A stretch of 64,000 nucleotides of DNA from Gautieria morchelliformis (GCA_015179125.1 WHVA01000035.1:124001-188000), one strand, 5' to 3'; counted from the first letter of the stretch, positions 22,873 through 34,859 are shown. Translations and numbers: made by a program. The notes: generated by a model not told the origin, from the letters alone.

Positions 22873-24324
22873 TTAGGGGTTATCTAACAAATGCAACGCT
22901 GAGGTTCATGAGAGTAATATTAGCTTGTCTCGCAAATCCTGACTCGTACTCACCTTGCTGTAATGCATCCCTAACCTCCTCGTGATTTCGACTCAAGAAC
23001 TCTGACGCTGTCCCGGCATGTGTTTCGGTTGCAGCGAACTCCGAGTCGAGGATCAATTCAGTCATAAGACGTCCTTTGCTTTTTGCCAGGCGCTCAGTCT
23101 CTGCTATGCTATCTCCTGAATGACCCCTCGAGCCGACTCGGAGTCTGTCCCATGATGAAGACGTCGCTGCGACGCTTGGCTTGACAACTAGAGGCTTATT
23201 AACCCCTGGGGACAGTGGGGTACCGTTATTCGGCAATATGAAACGTCTGCTTGAGGGAGCTCCGTGTCTTTCTGACGCTCTGTCACAGGAGCCCCTCGGC
23301 TCACCCGAGTCATCTTCTGCTCCAACACTGAAAATTTGATCACGCCATGATTGAATCAACGGGTATGAATGTGCTCACTACGTCGGTCGGGGCTTTGGTC
23401 TGCCTCTGGGTGTCTGCGGCGGCGGGCTGGTAGTAGAAGACAATATCTCTACCCGTTTCCGTTTGCCTATTCTTGAATTAGATGTGTATGCACCCCCTCT
23501 CTTCGTCCTAGCCATCAAGTTGAGTTCGGGAGGTCGGCTCTGCTTGTTTCCCTCAGTGTCAGTATGATATGTTTCCACGTGGACCAGATCCATCACACAG
23601 TTTCGGCTGCAGGCAGATGTTAATCTTTTCCATCTTGCGCCAAGTGCTGCGTCACTATGCACGATATCTTAGACTTTATAAAATGCTTAAAAATGTGCTG
23701 ACTCAAGGTAACAAATGCTAGTATGCCTGGCTTTAAACAGATCAGCTATCTGCTTCCTAGAAGGCTGACTCCAATCTAAACATTCTTTTGATATCTTGAA
23801 TGCAATGCCAGGTTTTGGATGCTCAGCACCTGAACCAGATAATTAGTTACTGCCTCCATTCTCAAGTTTACAGAAAATATACCCATGCCCACATATGCCT
23901 CAAACAGGGCCTTTGTAGCATTTGTTTGACCAAGGCCGAATGCCAGCAACGACAAAGGATTGTTGGACAAACGCGGGATCTGAAAATAGCCATATATTAG
24001 TAGCAAGGTACTTACTGTGATCCACTGGCAGCAGAGCCCCACCTCCACAGAGCTGATGTCAGTCCCAAGTTCCAGGGTGGATATTTCGTTAGTTGTCGCG
24101 AACAGAGAAACCTTATTAGTAGGGGCCTTGAAAATAGATACTTGCGTGCCGATAATTCGTAACCAGTGTTGATCACAGTCGATAACAGGGTCGCGCGACT
24201 CGAGATCGAAGGATTCAACGAGCATCCAGCCTTCCACAGGAAGAAGGATGTCTTTGCTATCTTCCGCAATGCCAGCTCCTCTGACTTCCTCTTTGGAAAG
24301 CTTATTTCCTACGGATAAAACCAT
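22873..24324 (-). CDS. Unrecognised protein sharing the N-terminal domain of the Ulp2 protein
   Basis: Starts MVLSVGNKLSKEEV at 24324. Its first exon has KDILLPVEGWMLVESFDLES, HWLRIIGTQVSIF and TLELGTDISSVEV. These line up in order with KDIFIPLEAYV, YWLRVRDAHVSIL and LELGRDICNVTV in the SUMO protease 7 kb away. Two further exons continue the match (LLAFGLGQTNATKALFEAY with LIAFTVLLTRTTADFFKRT; CLDWSQPSRKQIADL with ANWSLPTFKKVCAL). The protease domain is absent. The C-terminal half is basic and Ser-rich, with RIGKRKRVEIL and an AT-hook-like TPRGRPKPRPT, then SSSWDRLRVGSRGHSGDS and a spliced end near LHLLDNP. A nuclear, chromatin-linked role is inferred from the basic motifs only. Exon edges are approximate. 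Confidence 0.55.
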
Positions 24325-24555
24325 GGTTGGCTTGTGTTCAAAGGCTTACTAATAAGTCACATGGTCACAACCCCTTTCGACTAGAGTCGGGGTAGGTATA
24401 TGGTTAGGTTTTGGTCAAGCGCAAAAATTTGCATTATTAATGAGACGAGCACAGAAGTACTCTACTAAACATGCCAGTGATTTAAATTTTACAATGGATG
24501 GGAGGAATTGCCAAATTGCCAGTGCCCGAGTTGCGGATAGAAAGCTTCAAAATGT

Positions 24556-27500
24556 TTAAAAGGGTAATGGCCTCTGGTTTCTTTCAGGGTCCCCTGTAAA
24601 GAACAACTTAACGTACGCCCTAAGGGAGGGCAAATACAAGGGCTCACTCATTTTGTGGACCCGAACAGTTGAACCAATGTCGTTCACATGGCTCATGTCC
24701 TGAGGCGTGATCAATATGTATTGCTTGTCAGAAGCGCTGGCGGATGCGATCTATAGCGTTGAGTGGCTGACTCAGAAAATGTCGAATGACCCGGAAGTTG
24801 ACAGGGTTGATAAATACCATCATTTTCATCGAAATTCTACGATTAACGGAGTCCATGAAAACATCAAATTCATCTGAGAAGTATCCAATTATATGGTATC
24901 CAGTACAGCGCTGGGAGACGCCTACCGAGACACCGAATGGGGCATTGGATTGATTCCCACAAGGCGAGGAGGAGACAGATAGTTGAATAACTCTTCTCAC
25001 CGCCCGACAGGGACTTCGGGTCCTTGTCCTTAGATTGCGTGGAAGCCTGGTCATCAGTCTGGACCTAAATTCGCATTATTAGATATTGACACGATTGACA
25101 CAATCTCGCCCACTTACTTTCAGGTTCAAAGTGCCGGCATTATGGTCAAAGATGACTTTCCCATAGTAGCCACGCGTCCAAAGATGATGCTGGAACTGAT
25201 ATTTGCATCGCAGGGCGATGTGTTGTCTGAATGTCACCCATTTACCCATACGTAAGGCGAGAGAGGTCTTCAAAGCCTGTTCGATGGCATCCTTGGTATG
25301 AGATGTCGGCGTACTTGTTAATAAATAACGCACCTTGTTCAATTTGCTAACTTCCTTCAATTGAGACTGATGCGTCTCTAAAGCAAGTTTAGCATTGTCT
25401 CGTTCGACCGCAATTTCTTCTGGGGATGCTCCTTGTCTGGTATATCCAATTACTCATTGGAGTGTACTCTTAACACTCAAAATGACACACCGGCGTTCGT
25501 GTTGTATAAGAGCCTTCTGCACAGACTCTATCTGCCTCTGAACAACGTCTGGCTTGCGGGGGTTCTCTACTTCGGGGCCGATCAGTTCTGCCTTGCTGCT
25601 CCACTCCTAAGCGAGACTCGAATCAACTACCATGGGTTATCAAAGAGAAAATCATCCAAACCTGGAATTCTGTCTGGAGAAGTTCAGCCAACTGATCGAG
25701 CTCATCCACTAGTTTTTTCTCGTCGACCAACTTTTGAGCCCAATGTTCTTTGTCTCTGGCGGCCTTGATTCGCTCTTCTAGAGCACTCCCAACCTTTTTC
25801 TAAAAGGCACGTCAACGTAATAGTGTGACAGGGGAAAAAAAAACGCACTTTGATTTCTTGCATCTTGGCCTCCCAATTAGCAACCTGTTGATCCAGGTCG
25901 TCGCGCCTTTTTATAAGTGGCGCGTTGGCATTATCTAACGCGAGTCTTCGGGCACAGACATTCTCAAATTGCTCGGTGATCGATATTTTCTCCTCGATAC
26001 ATTTCTGAAGTTATGGCAGTGAGATACGGAAATTCTGATAGTAGGCCTCGCCTACAGCTTTCAATTCTTCCAGGTAGTCAATGCTCACTGGGGCTTCAAT
26101 GATGGCGTCTTGCTGAAGCTGCACGATTTTAGGGACCAATTGGTCGACTTGAGCCCTAAGAGCCCTTTCCCGATCCTGTGGATGTTCATATTGTGATGCG
26201 AGGAACGTCAATGTTAGCGACGTACCATGACCGCCTTGCCTTGACGTTCAGCCTCCGAGAATTGCTGCCGGAGAGAGGTTTGCAAAGACATCGACGCTGG
26301 AAGACGTGTTTCAGCATCTCTCTTCGTATCTTCCCAGCGCCTTTAGAGATTGAGGTCAAAAACTATCCAAATTGTAGCTCAGAACATGACGTACGTGATA
26401 TCAGCACTACGATCGGTACTGGTGAACATGTGATGCCGCGGATCCTGGTTAGAAAGATGTGCCATAGGCATTGATGTAGCACCGCCCTCACTACTTTCTC
26501 GTTAGGCTTGCAAGCCAAACAGTAACAAAGACTAGACGCACGCATATCTGCGTGCAACGTAGCACTCGGCAGTCCAAGCTAGACCGCCCCCGCCAAGACG
26601 CAATAATAATTGGTCTCCAGCGGAACGTGTGTCGGCAAGCACAACCTTCTCGATGGAACGCTGGTTAATAAGAATGCGCTTGACAAACTCGTCTTTGACC
26701 TTAAAAAATGGGATTAGAAACGGAGGACACCGCTGTGTTATGGTCCGCACTTACATCCAACGCTCGCAAAACCGTCAGGACGCCTTCAGGTGGTTCTCCT
26801 ACACCAACAGCTAGTGAACTCCAAGTATCTACGGAGTGCTGGAAACTCACCCCGACTGTAATCGAAAAGATCCACGTCAGACACGATTATCTGAGTGAAC
26901 GTACTGGGCTGTTGGATTAGACATAAACCGCGAACCAGTATAACATACGAACTTCCTGTGGTGGTCCAGTATCTGCCTGAGCTTATATCGATCCCTGTTG
27001 TCTGTGACAGCAAAAGAGCTCATCAGCTGTCCAAGTTGGATCCTCATCACCATGGCCCATTTGGGGTCTTTGACCGTTACGAAACGTCCAAACGGCCCGA
27101 CAGGTACCTCCCCATACCACTTCTCTTTCTCGATGAGAAGAAGAACCGCTTCAAGGTTATTGCCAAATAATTTAATGTCGTTCCCACCTTGATGCTTGCA
27201 TTGTTCAATGTTCGCGCATGCCGCCTCGATGTCCTGCCGTGCACGAGCTATGTCAGCGTCCGCTTGCTTGCCTTGTTCGCGTAATTGGTTTAGTCGCCTC
27301 TGCAGAGATGCTGGATCGTCTGATATTCTGCTGAGCTCTTCCTTCGCGGCGTCACATTGTGTTTGAGCCGCCTGCAGTCGCTGCTGCGCTGCCTCACGCT
27401 CCGCCTGTATATTCCCCTGTGACTCTGCCTTGGCTCTGATCTCTTGCTCGTAACTAGAGATTTCGTTCGTCAGAGTCTTCACCGTAAGATTCATGTCCCT

Positions 27501-29276
27501 CTCGCCGGCCTAAAGGTTATAGCATGAGCCACATAAAGCTCCCTACGAATGAATCCCATTCGCGTACCCTACACTCACGGATCTCTTCCTTATTGTGATT
27601 AATCTCTTGTTTCACAGCATCCTGCTCCTGCTTAATAGAATCGACGCTAGGAACAGCGTCACTCTCATCCTCAAGAATCACCACTTTTTCTGCGGTGGCC
27701 TGGAAGGCAGCCTGAAGAGCAACAGTCAGCACATGTAGAACAACTCAGACATGTATGTACCTCAGCATCTACAATACTCTGTTCAATCCTAGGTAATCGC
27801 CTTCGTGCTCTCGCAGCTTCTTCAAGCTTCTTTGTCATTTCCTGAAAACTGGAGTAAGCGTGCGGAATGATTTGCTCTCTGCATTCGAACATACACCCTC
27901 TTTGGTTTTCACGTGAGCCCATGCAAGTTCACGCTTGTACGATGCTAGCTGGCCCTGCTTCTCGCGTGCCTTGGTTGCATCCTTGTTCCGTGCATCCGCC
28001 TCCTGGAAAGCTTTGTCCAGGTCTGGAATCTCTTCTCGCTTCAACTGAAGCGTCCGCGTCGTTTTCCCAATGTTCTCAAGACAAGTCTCATATTCCTCGC
28101 TGAGCTGCGTGAGCTGCGTGCCTTTGAGAAAGAACTGTGGCGTATCAGCGAAGGGAGAAAGCTCCGGAATTATGCTTCGCACCTCGTATTTGTCGGTTGG
28201 ATGAGAAGCGCTCAGGAACTGTCTGGCAGAGTCTACATAGGAGATAAATAGAGTAGACTATAGAACAGCGAGATGGAACTAACCCTGAGTCAGTATGTTC
28301 ATGGGGTTATCGACCTGTATGTTCATATGGTCACAAATGCCAGACAGCTCGTCTCGTTTCGTTGACACAAGTTTGCCATCTGCGCTCTTTATTTTATAAG
28401 ACGAAGAACCCTCTTTAGTGAACTTCCGAGTAATAATGATACTGTCGCCGTAAATGTCGGGCTTGAAAGCCTCTTCGCCTTGGTTCTTGATGGTTATAGA
28501 AACTTCAGATTGGCTATAAAGTTCTGTCTGAACAGACGATTGGAAACAGAGCTGATATAACCTACCTTTGTCCTTCACGAATGAACGATTTGAGACCGTT
28601 CCCTCTGCCAGTGGAAATTGCCTTTCCGCCCAGAGCGATCGTCAAGGCCGAGAGAACAGCACTCTTGCCGCCTACATTGATAAGTCAATGATTACCTTCA
28701 TTGAAAGATGATGAAGCCGCGACGTACTTCCGTTGTGACCTGCGAGCGCCGTCAGGAAACTGAGTGGTGTCAATAGGTGATGGATTGTGTGTACACACCA
28801 ATGATAAAGTTGATTTGGGGGCCAAACTTGAAAGAAAGACGAGGGTGGCACATGAACTGGTGCATTTCAACCGATTCGATAATGCCCATTTGTGCGATGC
28901 CCTACGGCAAGAGTGTAAATCCGGGAAGAATTATGACAAGGAGTTCACCTGCCCCTTGCTTATCTTGTTGCTTGCTCATCTCGTGGGCAAGTATACGGAA
29001 GTTTTGAGCCTCAAACTCTTCGTCGTCTTGGTCGGCAGTTATCCGAGATATGTTTGTACTGAGGCGGGCATCCAGTTCAACCTCGTCTTCATCATCTTCA
29101 TCCTCAACGACAGCTATCTTCTTTGATTTCCGTTTCGCGTCTTTGACGTGTTGTACAGGAGACGCGTCTTCTTCCCTTCCGCTTTCTACGCGGGCTCGCT
29201 TTGCAGGGGTAGAACTATGTTGGTAGGAATCGACATCAGAGCCGTCGTCGCTATCTGCTGCATGACGCTTAACCAT
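24556..29276 (-). CDS. SMC6: SMC6, subunit of the SMC5-SMC6 complex
   Basis: Starts MVKRHAADSDDGSDVDSY with an acidic/basic N-terminus. Next come FKFGPQINFIIG and the Walker A motif GHNGSGKSAVLSALTIALGG, split by two introns around a 12-nt exon, then SEVSITIKNQGEEAFKPD and NIQVDNPMNILTQ. Two long coiled-coil arms flank a hinge (~26900-27150, with VPVGPFGRFVTVKDPKWA). The C-terminal head has the ABC signature SLSGGEKSYSTICLLLALWE (~24960-25020), the Walker B stretch LDEFDVFMDSVNRRISMKMM and YILITPQDMSHVNDIGST. It ends DPERNQRPLPF, the usual SMC6 tail. About 1,100 residues are spread over many exons with ~50-bp introns. SMC6 with SMC5 and Nse subunits resolves recombination intermediates; its Nse2 partner is a SUMO ligase. 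Confidence 0.93.
28728..28739 (-). other. SMC6: 12-nt microexon of SMC6 inside Walker A
   Basis: The minus-strand sequence GTCACAACGGAA is preceded by ...CTCGCAG and followed by GTACGT..., so it has a proper acceptor and donor. The upstream exon ends ATCATTG and the downstream exon begins GCGGCAAGAGT. Joining gives Gly-His-Asn-Gly-Ser-Gly-Lys-Ser exactly, the P-loop of SMC6, so the exon supplies the middle of the ATP-binding motif. Confidence 0.85.
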
Positions 29277-30239
29277 GGTTGTTAGCTATACTTATAGGAG
29301 GTGAGAACGCGTCAATAAAGCCAAATACGGACAAATTACGCGCTTTTGGGTCAATACAGTAAGTACTATCTACTTAGTCATCTAAGTAGGGTCGTCTCAG
29401 TTAGGCAGAAGCCTGCAGCTGCATCCTCCTGCATCACCATCGTTGAACCACTTTGATTCATAGGTATTATTAGTAGTTAAATATACATTTTCACACCTCT
29501 GATGCTTTCGATTTAGTTATCTCAATCGATATCAGCCGGGTTGGAGATCGAATGCGCGCCAGGTTCACGGACGGATTTTGTTGTCGTTATCATTACCTGT
29601 TCGTTCTAAGATGGATCAGCCACGCGCATATCAGCTTACGAGCCCACGGAACCGTACCATGGGCACCTGCCTCAGTGCACCTAGACTACCAAGGCTAAAT
29701 TCCACAGGCTGCCTGGTAACGCAGATCACCCGTGAATTCAACTTTGCGAGGATGGCATTCACCAGGACTATATGCCATCAGTAATACGTCGGATAACTGG
29801 CATATAAGTACTGGGCCGTCACTCACGTTTGCTGGTCGCGACTTGGAATGGAATCCAGAAGAAAGATTCGTTCCTGAACACATAGACGAAAAGATACACC
29901 ACTTGGAGGAAGCTGGAGTTTGTTTGTAATGTGGTCAAGAATATACGACTACAAGCCTTACCCGCTCAACAGTCCACGATCCAGGAGAATAATGAGAAGT
30001 CTTTCTAATACAGATGCACCGCTAAGACAGAGTTAATGCTCCGCAGATGATCACAGCCAATAGCGACCAACTCAAGGGTCTTTCCATGTTGTCTGTCATT
30101 GAAGAGACACAACCCGATTACAATAGCATTATTGCCGATAATGGCACAGACTTAGCAAAAGTCAACACGACTGAACAGTTACAGACGAGTGTAACTGACC
30201 TTGCTGGATTATGATCGGCATCTGGGGTAACATGGTGAA
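29277..30239. other. Intergenic stretch with short open segments, no supported gene
   Basis: Starts with the SMC6 promoter. On the plus strand there are short open segments at 29611-29730 (containing MGTCLSAPRLPRL), ~29766-29927 (containing LEWNPEERFVPEHIDEKIHH) and 30047-30214 (MITANSDQLKGLSM...). They could be exons of a small protein, but the splice frames I tried do not connect cleanly and I recognise no family. The last of these overlaps the possible end of the DUF6534-type gene on the other strand. Confidence 0.3.
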
Positions 30240-31357
30240 AGAAATATAATGACTGAAAAATAAAACATTACACGAACCTTATTACCTTGCATGGTAGCCG
30301 CAATATCCTCGTTGAGCCGACTGCAATTCAGAGACAGGTGAGATGACTTTAACCAACTTTAGCAAGACCTGCAACAGACATTATCATGTGGACGAAGACG
30401 GCTAGTGATGCCGCCCGAGTCAAAATAGTCGCCCAGTGTAAATTAATGTACAGACAGACCGAGTGAAATAGCTTCAGAAACATGTTTTTAACAGGTGGCA
30501 TTACCGGAAGCCTATCGCACTTACCATACTGGACCACACTAGCGAGTGCCTGGTTTAAATGTCAGAGAGGGACAAAAGAATAACTTTGAGGACTCACTAT
30601 CAATCCCGTGAGACCTTTGTTTTTATGGCTCTCTACGGGACGGGGTTAGAGATTAGGAACAGTGCAAGACTAACGCATACGAGTCCAGATTTGGGGCACA
30701 AAATATCTGGGAGGAAGTAAGACTTGAAATGACATTGTCGATGAGAGATACTTGCGCTCCTGCTATGAAACTACCAGTGCTCTGGACGGTTTCAAGGTTA
30801 CTACTGACTTCAAACCACGCCTCAGACACGCTCTTGCACTCACCGCCAAGAGCCAAGCGACCTTAGAGAGGAACCCAGAACATTCAGACAGCAATGAGAT
30901 GCGAACGTTGAAAACCTACTGGAATTGGCCTTTGGGTACTCCATTGGTGAGATGGTCATTTGGAGAGAAGAGAAGAGACACGAACCAATGTAGGGCACGA
31001 AGCGCGGAGGTCTTCCCGAAGTTTTTGACCAAGTACCAATACACCCCCCAGACCATGAATAGGACTTGCAAACAGTCAACAATCCTGTACACGAAACATG
31101 CATGAACTTGATCCTTGTAATGAGGACCGTGGCATGATATCCGAACCAGAGAAGGCCGATGCCCAGCTTCATTAAGAGCGGGTCATCGGATGACCGATGG
31201 ATAAAGTAGGTATAAGTCTGTAGGAAGGTGAAGCCGAATAGCCTGGAAGAAACACCTATGAACAGGCGTGCTTACGGCGAGTGGGAAAGACCTACGCAGC
31301 CGAGAGAAAAGAGGCAAGGGTCCCTGCGCCATAGGTGGTATTCAAAGAACCGTCCAT
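30240..31357 (-). CDS. DUF6534-type multi-pass membrane protein
   Basis: Starts MDGSLNTTYGAGTLASFLSA at 31357. After a ~55-bp intron come LFGFTFLQTYTYFIHRSSDD and PLLMKLGIGLLW, then after another intron IVDCLQVLFMVWGVYWYLVK and NFGKTSALRALHW. This order (a helix with LQTY-Y, then D, then YWYLV-NFG) is the hallmark of the large DUF6534 family of basidiomycete membrane proteins, which have about seven membrane helices and no proven function. The later exon WFEVSSNLETVQSTGSFIAG fits the middle of the family. The C-terminal exons (30300-30540) are hard to join, and the 3' end given is approximate; the copy may be partly decayed. Confidence 0.6.
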
Positions 31358-32367
31358 GGTGAATGAAGAGAGCGACAGAGGAGAGCACTCATATTGTGTT
31401 GCCACGATCCGATTGTATGCATGTCAACAGTCAGGACGTATGGCGAATAATCGAAGATTCGCGTGTCTTAGCATAAGTACTAATGTATTTTGTAGCCAGA
31501 AACCGGATATGGCAGCCGTCAGACAAGATATGGTGTCGCTCGGTGAGTTATACTTGCAGGATCACCCTCGACCGGCCAGTAGCTATGCTGAGGCCGCGTT
31601 CAACGACGGACACAAAAATACCATCACAACACTAAGGCTTGAAGCTAAATCAATCACCAGACTTTCCTAGCTTACAAAGCCGATGGGAATCTGAAGCAGG
31701 CTCGGAGATGTCAACGCCAGAGAACCGGATCCGCTCGGGACTGTCTCCCGGAGACTCGGCTGAGACTCCACAGCAGTCCACCGTCTACTGACACCCTCAA
31801 CGCGTCCAGTGCAACAAGGTAATACGAGCCGTGTAGACACCTTTCTGAGGGCCGATCCATTTGCTGCAGCGTGTCTCCCGTGCAGGCTGACCGTCCGATC
31901 AAGGGGATACTGTTTGTCAGGCACGGGTCTCCCGAGTCTCTCAGAGCCTGTCTCTCGCAGCGGACGCGATGTCCTCGTCAACGCGACCATGGCCCAAAGT
32001 TCCAAGGGTATCGAAATAGTAACATACAAAGGGTAATGATTTGAAATCGGTCACCAAAGTTAACAGCACCGCAGTCATGCAAAGAAAAAACAGTGGGTGC
32101 AACGCAATGGTGCCACGAGGATGATGAAAGACGGGCAAATATATACTTAACAAATGAACGAATTGCCATAGCGGTGGAACTCGAAATGCGTGGTGTGGTA
32201 AGCGGAGTGGGGTATGAGGGTATACCGGAGTGAAAGAGTGGACGGGACACGGTGATCCGAATTATGACGACCTGGCAGGGAGGCGGTGGGAGAACGATGA
32301 GGAGCCCGTTGTCTCAAGCGCTCTTAATCCCCCTAGTATTATACATTCACGTGAAAGCCAGTTGTGG
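31358..32367. other. Intergenic stretch, no supported gene
   Basis: About 1 kb between the DUF6534-type gene and the single-pass membrane protein gene. Several short open stretches occur on both strands, none with a recognisable domain or consistent splice sites. The upstream promoter of the DUF6534-type gene should lie at its left edge. Confidence 0.4.
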
Positions 32368-33831
32368 TCAGTGCGCTATGCGGTCAACAAACGACCTCCG
32401 ATGAGCTGCCGGCACTGAAGGAACTGCATGAGGGCTAGAAACCGGGCTCGGTGCAAACTGTTCAACACTGCGTTTATTATTATTGTTATTTGTGTTCGTT
32501 GGTTCCGGAGCAGCTGTGACCCTAGTAGCCTTGACGGAGGAGGCTGTTGTAGGAGTCAGAGTTGAACTTGTGAAGCCTTCATTGGCTGAACCACCGATGG
32601 CAACAGGCGCTGCCGCTGGTGTGTTGTGTGTGAAAACCCAAGCAACGCCAATACCACCACCAATGGCAAGCAGAAAGAGTATGCCAACAATCCAGACCCA
32701 TGTCGAAAGACGGGTAGAGCCACTTTCCGTCTTTCTAAGCCACGCACTAGAGGAGACAAGCATTAACGGCACAGAACAGGCATGCAGACTAAACTGCCCA
32801 CCTTTTCTTAGACCCGGACTTTGCCTCCTCCTTGGCTACCATAGAGAACCGCCTCCAAAAGTCGTCTCCCTTGCCACCGATGCCTCTTGGAAGTAGTGTT
32901 TCTTCGGAATTTCCGCGCAGAATCTCGCCCTTTTCCTCAAATTTAACCATGTTGTTATCTTTACGGGGGCGGGCGAAAACGGGCATAATGGGACTCTGAG
33001 GTGGAGGTAGTGGCTGTGGAGTGCGCGTGGCGGTACCCGGACCACTACTAGGCATCACACCACTGTGATACGGATTGCCTTGGCCACTGGGGCCGATCTG
33101 GGCCATACCAGGCGTAGGACCTTGCATGAATGCAACCTGCGGTGGGCGAGAGTGGGCCGGGGCCGGGGCAGCGACTGGTCGGACGCCGCTTTGAAGGGCT
33201 GCTGGAGGCTCCGGGTGTTGCTGGGGCATAATAGAGCGTGGAATGGGGCCCGCAGGTGCTGACGGCTCCAAGTGTCGTACCAGTTGGCCACCATGTTCAC
33301 GGGAATGCACTACAGGCTGTGGCTGTTTGACGATACGGAGGCTATCCGGGTGCTGCTGAGGCTGGCGCTGATCCGGAGAGGAAGCAAAGACATCGCGTTC
33401 GTATGAAGGAGGTGGGGACTTGGATAAGACAGTTCCCATCGCAGCTGCATACAGAGCACGGTGCTTGTCCGAAGGTTGTTCGGGAGGAGATATAACTTGT
33501 TTGTTTTTCGGTGGGTGCTCGTCATCGGAAGAATCGTCAAAATCAGATCCAGCGTCCATGAGGCCTCGTCCAATGTCGCCCACCCCCGAGGCGCGGGTAT
33601 CAGGGCCATTTCCCGTGAAGTACGAGTCAAAACTGATGGAATGTCAGAAGAGGATCGAGGGTTGCTGAAACTGTTGTGGACTTACGCAGTATATGAGCTA
33701 TCCCTGGCGCCCCCCGTAGCGGTTGCATCCACTTTCTGTTTTCTCGGGCGTGGAACAAGTTGAGACTGGTGTGTAAAAGCGGAATCAGGCTCGTCAGTGG
33801 CGAAGGGAGGTTTGCCTGCAAGGGGTGCCAT
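32368..33831 (-). CDS. Single-pass membrane protein with Pro-rich cytosolic region, unknown function
   Basis: Starts MAPLAGKPPFATDEPDSAFT at 33831; introns follow at ~33630-33690 and ~32770-32800. The N-terminal two thirds are Pro/Gln/Ser-rich and disordered. Then come DDFWRRFSMVAKEEAKSGSK, SAWLRKTESGSTRLSTWVW and a membrane helix VGILFLLAIGGGIGVAWVF (~32640-32710), followed by a Thr/Ser/Asn-rich tail. The juxtamembrane block FWRRFSMV...SAWLRKTESGSTR is a feature I associate with hypothetical membrane proteins in many Agaricomycetes; no function is known to me. The basic residues before the helix suggest an N-in topology with a glycosylatable Thr/Ser-rich outside tail, reminiscent of wall sensors, though no sensor domain is visible. 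Confidence 0.72.
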
Positions 33832-34305
33832 TGCGGTTAGTGTATATTGCCCGGCGTAGTTCGGGCTGTGGTGTCAGAAAGGATAGGAAGTGACTGCGAG
33901 AATGACAAGATAGATGACTGCGGAGACCAAATGATAAATACTGGCAGTCCGCAGGAGAGACAAAAGAACGAGGAAAGAGAGAATTCAAGTTGAGAGCGCG
34001 TCGGAGTTCAACTTCCGACTTCCCTTTCAGGCTAAGTACAGACATGACACAAACTGTCAATGTAAGTAATAAGTACTGTCGTGCTTTGTGTTCCGTGTCA
34101 TAAGTACGAGTATACGGTTACTATAATAATTGTCCTGGTCGGGCAGCCGTGACTCAAAGAACCTTATGAGTACTACTATTTATGTAACTCAAAATAACCA
34201 GTTTTCTAAATAAGAAATACTTCTGGTTGTTCCAAGGCCAACTCATGGAGTTATTTGAATTTCCTGATGTTTCTAGCTAGGACACCTAATGCTATTATGA
34301 GAGCG
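33832..34305. other. Intergenic stretch, no supported gene
   Basis: Upstream region of the membrane protein gene and the position where the missing N-terminus of the nucleoside hydrolase (with its DxDxGxDD motif) should lie. I could not find that motif, so the 5' end of that gene seems to be eroded. Confidence 0.4.
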
Positions 34306-34859
34306 TATACCTGCACAGTTCATGGTAATGCATCTCCGCACGATACATGGAATAACGCTTGGAGACTTTTGCATGCATCTGGTGCGCCAATGCTGGGTCA
34401 CTCCACATGCCTGGGCTGGTGCTACCAAGCCCTTGATATAGGAAGTAAAACAGGATCCCGAAATTCATGGCGGAGACGGACTTGGTGGCGTATAAGGTCT
34501 GCCTAGATTCACAGATCCCCTTGTACTGGCCAGGCTTCAGCAGAAACACCAGAGCATGGCAATGGCGAAGGCTATCCAGGAGACATGGAATGGAGGACGT
34601 GGTCACCACAGGTTCTTACATAAACCAATCTTGCATTATTCCTCAGTGTATACTCGGATCTAGAAGCTGCAATTGAAAAAATCATACTCATGGGCAGGGG
34701 GTTAGGCCTTGGTAACAGAAGTGCCGTCGCCGGTAGGGCTCCATTTCCTAAGCGAATCAGGAATATTGCTTGCATTTCTGCCGCAAATACGCCTAGTTGA
34801 CGCACACAAAGCTGATGGATCTCAGATAGTTCTAAACTTTCCTGCCAGAAAGGTTATGA
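34306..34859 (+). pseudogene. Inosine-uridine nucleoside hydrolase, 5' part, cut by a Copia insertion
   Basis: Readable pieces follow the IunH/URH1 family in order: CTVHGNASPHDTWNNAWRLL with HASGAP, then DPEIHGGDGLGGV and GLPRFTDPL, then MAMAKAIQETW, then VYSDLEAAIEKIILMGRGLG with LGNRSAVA, then HKADGSQIVLNFPARKVM. The last piece runs straight into the insertion point. The family hydrolyses purine/pyrimidine ribonucleosides to base plus ribose. The pieces lie in different frames. Some changes may be introns, but the TAA at 34493-34495 inside GGV-GLP is not removed by any normal intron and the DGDPGHDD-type N-terminus is missing. The gene was therefore probably decaying apart from the insertion. 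Confidence 0.75.

Noticed and set aside
29611-29930. Possible small gene with an acylation-like MGTCLS start
   Set aside because: Splice frames do not join without stops unless a 34-nt intron is used, and no family is recognised; kept only as a note in the gap entry.
34709-34859. Segment HKADGSQIVLNFPARK first read as a PhzF-like isomerase fragment
   Set aside because: The left pieces (TVHGNAS, DPEIHGGDGLGG, GLGNRSAVA) and the right flank (NVTH, TYKSTFGFE) together fit the inosine-uridine nucleoside hydrolase family far better.
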